Assembly: GCF_029227915.1 (NCBI RefSeq)
Contig: NC_079887.1
Location: 14,074,001 to 14,138,000, forward strand
From: Hydractinia symbiolongicarpus
Taxonomy: Eukaryota > Cnidaria > Hydrozoa > Anthoathecata > Hydractiniidae
Direction: 5' to 3'
DNA length: 64,000 nt
Part shown: positions 60,101 through 64,000 of the stretch, piece by piece
Numbering within the stretch: position 1 is the first letter of the stretch
Layout of the letters: each line of letters opens with the position of its first letter
The notes under the pieces: model-generated
What the model saw: the letters and a program-made list of their open reading frames with translations, nothing else
Databases searched by the model: none
What the model was told of the DNA's origin: nothing
Program-made: the position numbers and the translations under genes

Positions 60101-63100
60101 CGAAAAACACGAAAAGATTGTCTGAACGAAGAACACGGTAAAAGATTGTCTGAATGAAATACAAGATAAAGAGTTGTGGCTGTAGGAATGTGCTGATATG
60201 CCAGCGCGATAATGATAATAATAAAAAAAACTTGTTTAAGATTAAAATCTAACAAAGTATATATGTAACAGTTGATTATCCAGTGGGCAGGTTAATTCGT
60301 TGAGCTCTATTTATTTTCACCGAACCACAAATACTGTCAAACATTTTAAAAAGGATAGCCTTCGCAGTTATTTCATGTGATAAGGAAAATACATTTAAAA
60401 CACAAATGCATTCGGGTTAGATAATAATAAGAAAATTTTGCTAGTATCTCTGTTTTAAATACTTTTGAAGCGCCTTTTTTGGAAAAAAATATATAAAGCG
60501 CGATTTCCTCAAAAATATAACACGGTGCTATGTTATCCAAAAACATATATAAACAATGGGACAACAGTATTAAAAAGATAATACCTTTCTTTGGTGATCT
60601 GTTCGCATTTGTTCGATATCCTCATCTTTCATGTCCAAGTCTCTTTGAAATTGATGTCTGTCTCGTTGACTGGCCATTTCCAATTTTAATTTAACCTGAA
60701 AAGATAGTTGGTCGTAAAAACTAATCAGAAAAATTTTAATACCAGATTTCATTAAGTTAGTTCGATGTATTAAACAGATTAGCAACAAAACTCGTTAATA
60801 CCGCATTAATTTCTGTTATTTAGTTTTTAAGACGTTCATGCAAGCGGAACTTAGACAAATATAAATAGACATTTTGTCACACGTTTTAATAAATGTTATA
60901 TTTGAGATTCACATTAATTTCATTAAAAAACTTAACTTAATAACTCGAACTTCTAGTAATTTAAACTGTTTTTCACTAATCCTTTTTTATAAAAAACACT
61001 AAATGGAAGTCAAACATCTGATAACCAACTATTTTAATGGTCTCCTGGTCCAAATACCTTCTGATAACTCAAAGATGTTATTATTTTTCTTTCCAGAAAA
61101 AAAATTGAATTTTTAAGAATACAAACATCGTTTCTTCAGTAAACTTTAAAGAAAAAAACACTCGCATACCCTCTTCATCACTAAGATCATAGTTTTGAGT
61201 TGAAAATTTTCAAGAAATTCGAGTTAACAACGTCTCGATAACTCAAACTATTGTTCGGAGCGTCAGAAGTTCGAGTCAAATTTAACGTAAATTAACAACA
61301 CTGGTAAATATAAAACGGCTAGACATTTGTGCGAAAATCACTACATTATCTTTAGATGAATTTTAACTGTAGCAAATATTTGTAGGTCATTCATCAGTAT
61401 AGAACGTGACGGCATATTGAGCTATATTTGTCCTTATAGCTACATCAGGAGGTTATTTGCCAAACAGAAAGTATCATAGAAGATAAAGATAAAAAATTGA
61501 TTTTAACTACATCTTAAGCGCCCACCTGTTCCAGTTGTTGAATTTGTCCGGCTTGCTCGTCCAACTCCTCTTCTTGGTCTTGTACCTTCGTTTCCAGTTC
61601 TCTTTGAATTCTCTTGACCGCAACAAGCTAAATATATCAATGCGTACCAATGAGCAGCAGTTGCAGTCAAATAACCGGCAGTCGAGAAAAATTATTATTT
61701 TACCTCCTGCAAAAAAGCAATCTAAGATAAAATGCGAATTAGCACTTTTGCATTGATACAAGTCTCTTTAAATATAGCCGTATTGTCTTTTTGTCCGCAA
61801 GAAAAGTGTTTTGCAGCGGGCACACGAGATAGCGTGTAATTTAAAGACGGACGACCCCGTGGATTTATACACGAGCCAAACAGAAAATTTGATATATAAA
61901 AGAGGGGAGAACACGTGGATTTTTTCACGGGCTACCGACTAGGCTCCTTAATAATAGCCGTATTCCGTCTGTCTTTGATGCGCGAGAAAAGAATCGTGTT
62001 ACAAAAATAAGAAATGCGATATATAATTTATTTTGGTTTTTGCACGGTTTTTACTTAAGCTAAAAAAATTGTGATACAAAAGTCATAGGTAGTTGATTTT
62101 GTTTAGTTTGTTCCCTTAACGCAGATTCTTTGTTGTAAATTCGTGCACGGAAAAAGTTACGGGAAAATAACATTCAGTTGTCTATTTCATTAAAAAAGAT
62201 TTAATATTCGCGCCTTTTAAAAGAAACTAACAAGAACAAACTTTATGATGAGAAGAACAATAAATTTTAAGAAGATTGTGTAAGTGGATTTTTTGTTTGT
62301 TGTTTTGTTTATTATGTTCCCGCCTTTTAATTGAAATTAATAAATCGACGGTATTTACAAACTCGTAGGTGGGTTCATGCAAAAATAATTTTGTTCGAGT
62401 CAAGTTGGAAATTTCGAAGTTCATTGCTACAAGTAGATATACAGGCGATTTCCATACACGATTCACGAAATTTGAACATGTCAACTTATTTGGTTAGATT
62501 CCAACTCTCAAAAAGTGCCAACTAATGCCGACGACAGCGTGGTCATTTTTTCTAAAATCTCGGGGACTTTGTGTACCATGACGTGGATTATTTCTTGAAG
62601 CGGACATGTAGCGCAAATCAAAGGCTGCTTACCTGGCCTACGAATCTAAAAAAGTATCAATTCCGCAGCTATTTTACGAGTTGATGCTTTTTGCCAACTG
62701 TAAAATGGCAGATAAAGTGCCATTGTTATAATATCCTCGCAGGGGTTGTAGCTACAGCTTAAAACTTACTTCAGCATCTGTTTTTCCTGACAAGCCATAA
62801 TCATCGATTTCTTCATTGAGGCGATCGATTTTTCGTTTGAGTTGAATTATCTCCTCTTCATAGCTAGTTATACTGTTTTGCAAAGCAAGTTTCTCTGAAT
62901 TATTTTTATCTCGCTCTCGTTGCGCTGTCTCGCGAAGTGCCCGCTCTTGCTCGAGAGCCTCTTGCAGATTTTGCATTTCGTGGTCAAATCTAGAGAGGAG
63001 GTAGATTCGAATAAACGAGACGATAAAACACACTACATGACAATGTGGAGAAACATTTCACATATATCAAGAATATTATGTCTCAAATTTTTTAATTCCC

Positions 63101-64000
63101 TCCTTAATCGAGTCAAATAAGCAGAAAATATAAAACAACATAAAAATAAAAAACAGAAATAAAACAAAAACAAAGCAACTCCATAAGAGAAATATAAAAG
63201 ATTAAGCATATTTATTAGGATAGTATTAAAACCCATTCAAACTAATGACACTATTTTGAATAACATATATGTAAGCGTTTAATGCGTAGAAGAATCATGA
63301 AAAGACGGTTAATGAATAAAAATGCTCGACAGAAATTGACAATAGCATAAATGCAAAAAATCTTAAGATTATCGCACGACGAAAGTAACTAAGCCAAATT
63401 CGATATAGTTAATAAATATGATATTTAATCGCAGGAAATCTCGTGACGGAGAAATTCTTAACTAAGATGAAGAATTTCAACGATATTGCGGAGAATCTCA
63501 ATGAGACGGTAGAGAATTTGAATGACATGGTGGAGATTGCAACATGGTAAAGAATTTTAATGACAGGGTGCAGAATATGAGTAAAATTGAGGAGAATTAA
63601 AATGATATTTAGGAGATTTTCAATGATCTTGTGAAAGCACTATTGTAGGGGAGTTCAGTGACATTGTCTATGACAACATTAATATTTTGAAAAGATTCGA
63701 TAATTGTTTATCTGGTTTGTAAGAATTACATCAGCTGTTAACACATGCAAGCTTATGGCATAAATAATTTGGGAGGAGTTTTCAGTCTACGACTCTCTCA
63801 TGATTAAAACATTTGAACAGCAGCTAATTAATTAAATAAAAGAACGTGATTTAAGAACATTTAAAATGTTAATGAATAATTAAAAACTAAAAGACGACAA
63901 ACAAAAGAAACAAAACAATCTGCTCACTTTCGTTGCTTCTTCTCCACGTTTGAGTTTCGCCCTTGCAAACCTTCAAGCAACAATTTCAAATCGTCCATCT
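54199..64000 (-). CDS. MYO18A: Unconventional myosin-XVIII heavy chain, C-terminal coiled-coil tail (15 exons, 5' part outside window)
   Basis: Exons, minus strand: 64000-63928, 62989-62770, 61627-61526, 60695-60585, 59729-59670, 59278-59135, 59000-58953, 58818-58705, 57750-57634, 57137-57054, 56028-55948, 55831-55775, 55428-55331, 55249-55162, 54549-54199. Phases join and all ends are GT/AG. The translation is almost wholly heptad-patterned coiled coil. Landmarks match remembered human MYO18A in order: LLLEGLQGRNSNVEKKQRK, VQDQEEELDEQAGQIQQLE, VKRELERQVYELRSSTDDVD, RRLKKELKKLRILYKDAKTA, LKALRNQLEDAEFAKHMAIK, and RIRDLQESLEQEM followed by an acidic SSDEDITLDD. This separates it from conventional myosin II. 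The tail should dimerise the heavy chain. The non-helical end (about 70 residues) is Ser/Arg-rich (NVRRSSSRRNRSFKFSSSSF). MYO18A versus MYO18B cannot be separated here. Confidence 0.9.
54633..54885. repeat. Dispersed GTCTGTCCG/ACGACTAG repeat block in MYO18 intron
   Basis: Contains GGGTTAACGACTAGTGCCCG, then ATAATAGCTGTATCTTGTC, then GTCCGCGGGAAAAACGTCG, GGCGACCCCGTGAATTTTTC and a second ACGACTAGTCCCTG. It is a tandem pair of the same family as 45007-45420. Confidence 0.75.
56058..56529. mobile_element. MITE with GTGACCACT-type ends, copy 2
   Basis: It begins AGGGTGACCACTATTAAAAT and ends GGAGTGGTCACCCT, inverted over about 12 bases. It shares most of its interior with 52010-52307 but is longer by about 170 bp. 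Its ends are better preserved than copy 1. It lies in a MYO18 intron. Confidence 0.85.
57149..57180. repeat. (AAC)n microsatellite
   Basis: A short AAC triplet run with one AAT interruption, just beyond the acceptor of MYO18 exon 57137-57054. Confidence 0.85.
57825..57895. repeat. Three-copy tandem repeat (TTGCTATGTAGATGCCGTC)
   Basis: Three adjacent units of about 24 bases with minor changes (ATGCCGTC/ATACCGTC), in a MYO18 intron. The copy number is low. Confidence 0.7.
59731..60175. repeat. About 28-bp minisatellite in MYO18 intron, around 16 copies
   Basis: The unit reads CTAAACGAAAAACACGATAA then AAGATTGT, with variants (GGGTTGT, GCGTTTCTC, TCTGAACG). It begins immediately past the acceptor of exon 59729-59670, so the acceptor's upstream sequence is itself made of repeat units. 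The minus-strand frame 59928-60164 across it is an artefact. Confidence 0.92.
61757..62060. repeat. Dispersed GTCTGTCCG/ACGACTAG repeat block in MYO18 intron
   Basis: Shows ATATAGCCGTATTGTC, TTTGTCCGCAAGAAAAGTG, GGCACACGAGATAGCGTG, GACGGACGACCCCGTGG and TTTTCACGGGCTACCGACTAG, followed by the start of another unit (AATAATAGCCGTATTCCGTC). Confidence 0.75.
63430..63660. repeat. Degenerate approximately 21-bp tandem repeat in MYO18 intron
   Basis: Words of the type GAGAATTTGAATGACATGGTG recur about ten times with heavy divergence. The period near 21 bases keeps a short plus frame (ENLNETVENLNDMVE) open before stops, so it is probably not coding. Confidence 0.6.

Noticed and set aside
59928-60164. 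78-residue minus-strand frame rich in Phe and Cys
   Set aside because: It is a translation of the intronic 28-bp minisatellite.
54199-64000. Conventional myosin II tail
   Set aside because: The order of landmark motifs, the DEQAG segment and the acidic then Ser/Arg-rich end match remembered MYO18A rather than muscle or non-muscle myosin II.

Overview
The window is animal nuclear DNA: AT-rich, with intron-dense genes, GT/AG splice sites in every exon I reconstructed, many transposon remnants and several minisatellites. The gene content (SPT6, SMG6, a MYO18-type myosin, rhodopsin-class receptors) proves a metazoan. The style of the retroelements and of the receptor pair suggests a cnidarian, probably a medusozoan, but that is an inference from memory of such genomes and cannot be settled here.

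Layout. (1) 182-7348, minus: first 12 coding exons (about 707 codons) of the transcription elongation factor and histone chaperone SPT6; its 3' part lies beyond base 1. (2) 7349-15239: gene desert with a LINE 3' end, a CAGGCC-ended foldback element and a 53-bp tandem array. (3) 15240-31415, plus: complete SMG6, the nonsense-mediated-decay endonuclease, 22 coding exons and 1404 residues, with an antisense reverse-transcriptase relic in intron 2, and two small inverted-repeat elements plus a 58/59-bp minisatellite in introns 18 and 19. (4) 34558-35310: 15-bp minisatellite. (5) 35874-37016 and 46402-47577, plus: two paralogous single-coding-exon class A GPCRs, separated by about 9 kb of SINE, retroelement and palindromic-repeat debris. 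(6) 48858-53265, plus: a five-exon gene for a putatively secreted protein of the N-formylglutamate amidohydrolase-like superfamily. (7) 54199-64000, minus: last 15 exons of an unconventional myosin-XVIII heavy chain (coiled-coil tail and Ser/Arg-rich C terminus); the motor lies beyond base 64000.

The genes do not form an operon or a common pathway. SPT6 (transcription) and SMG6 (mRNA decay) are divergently oriented but 7.9 kb apart. The receptors are a local duplication. The amidohydrolase-like gene and MYO18 are convergent, with under 1 kb between their stop codons.

The most interesting items are the receptor pair (CWLS in place of CWxP in TM6, with EKY in one copy and ERY in the other), the secreted bacterial-type amidohydrolase-fold protein, the inverted compound element at 13637-15125, and a family of 70-100 bp palindromes ending in CCTGGGGACGAGGTTG. 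I found no CRISPR array, rRNA or convincing functional tRNA. Exon borders were read by eye from splice consensus, phase continuity and remembered family sequences; no search or alignment was run.
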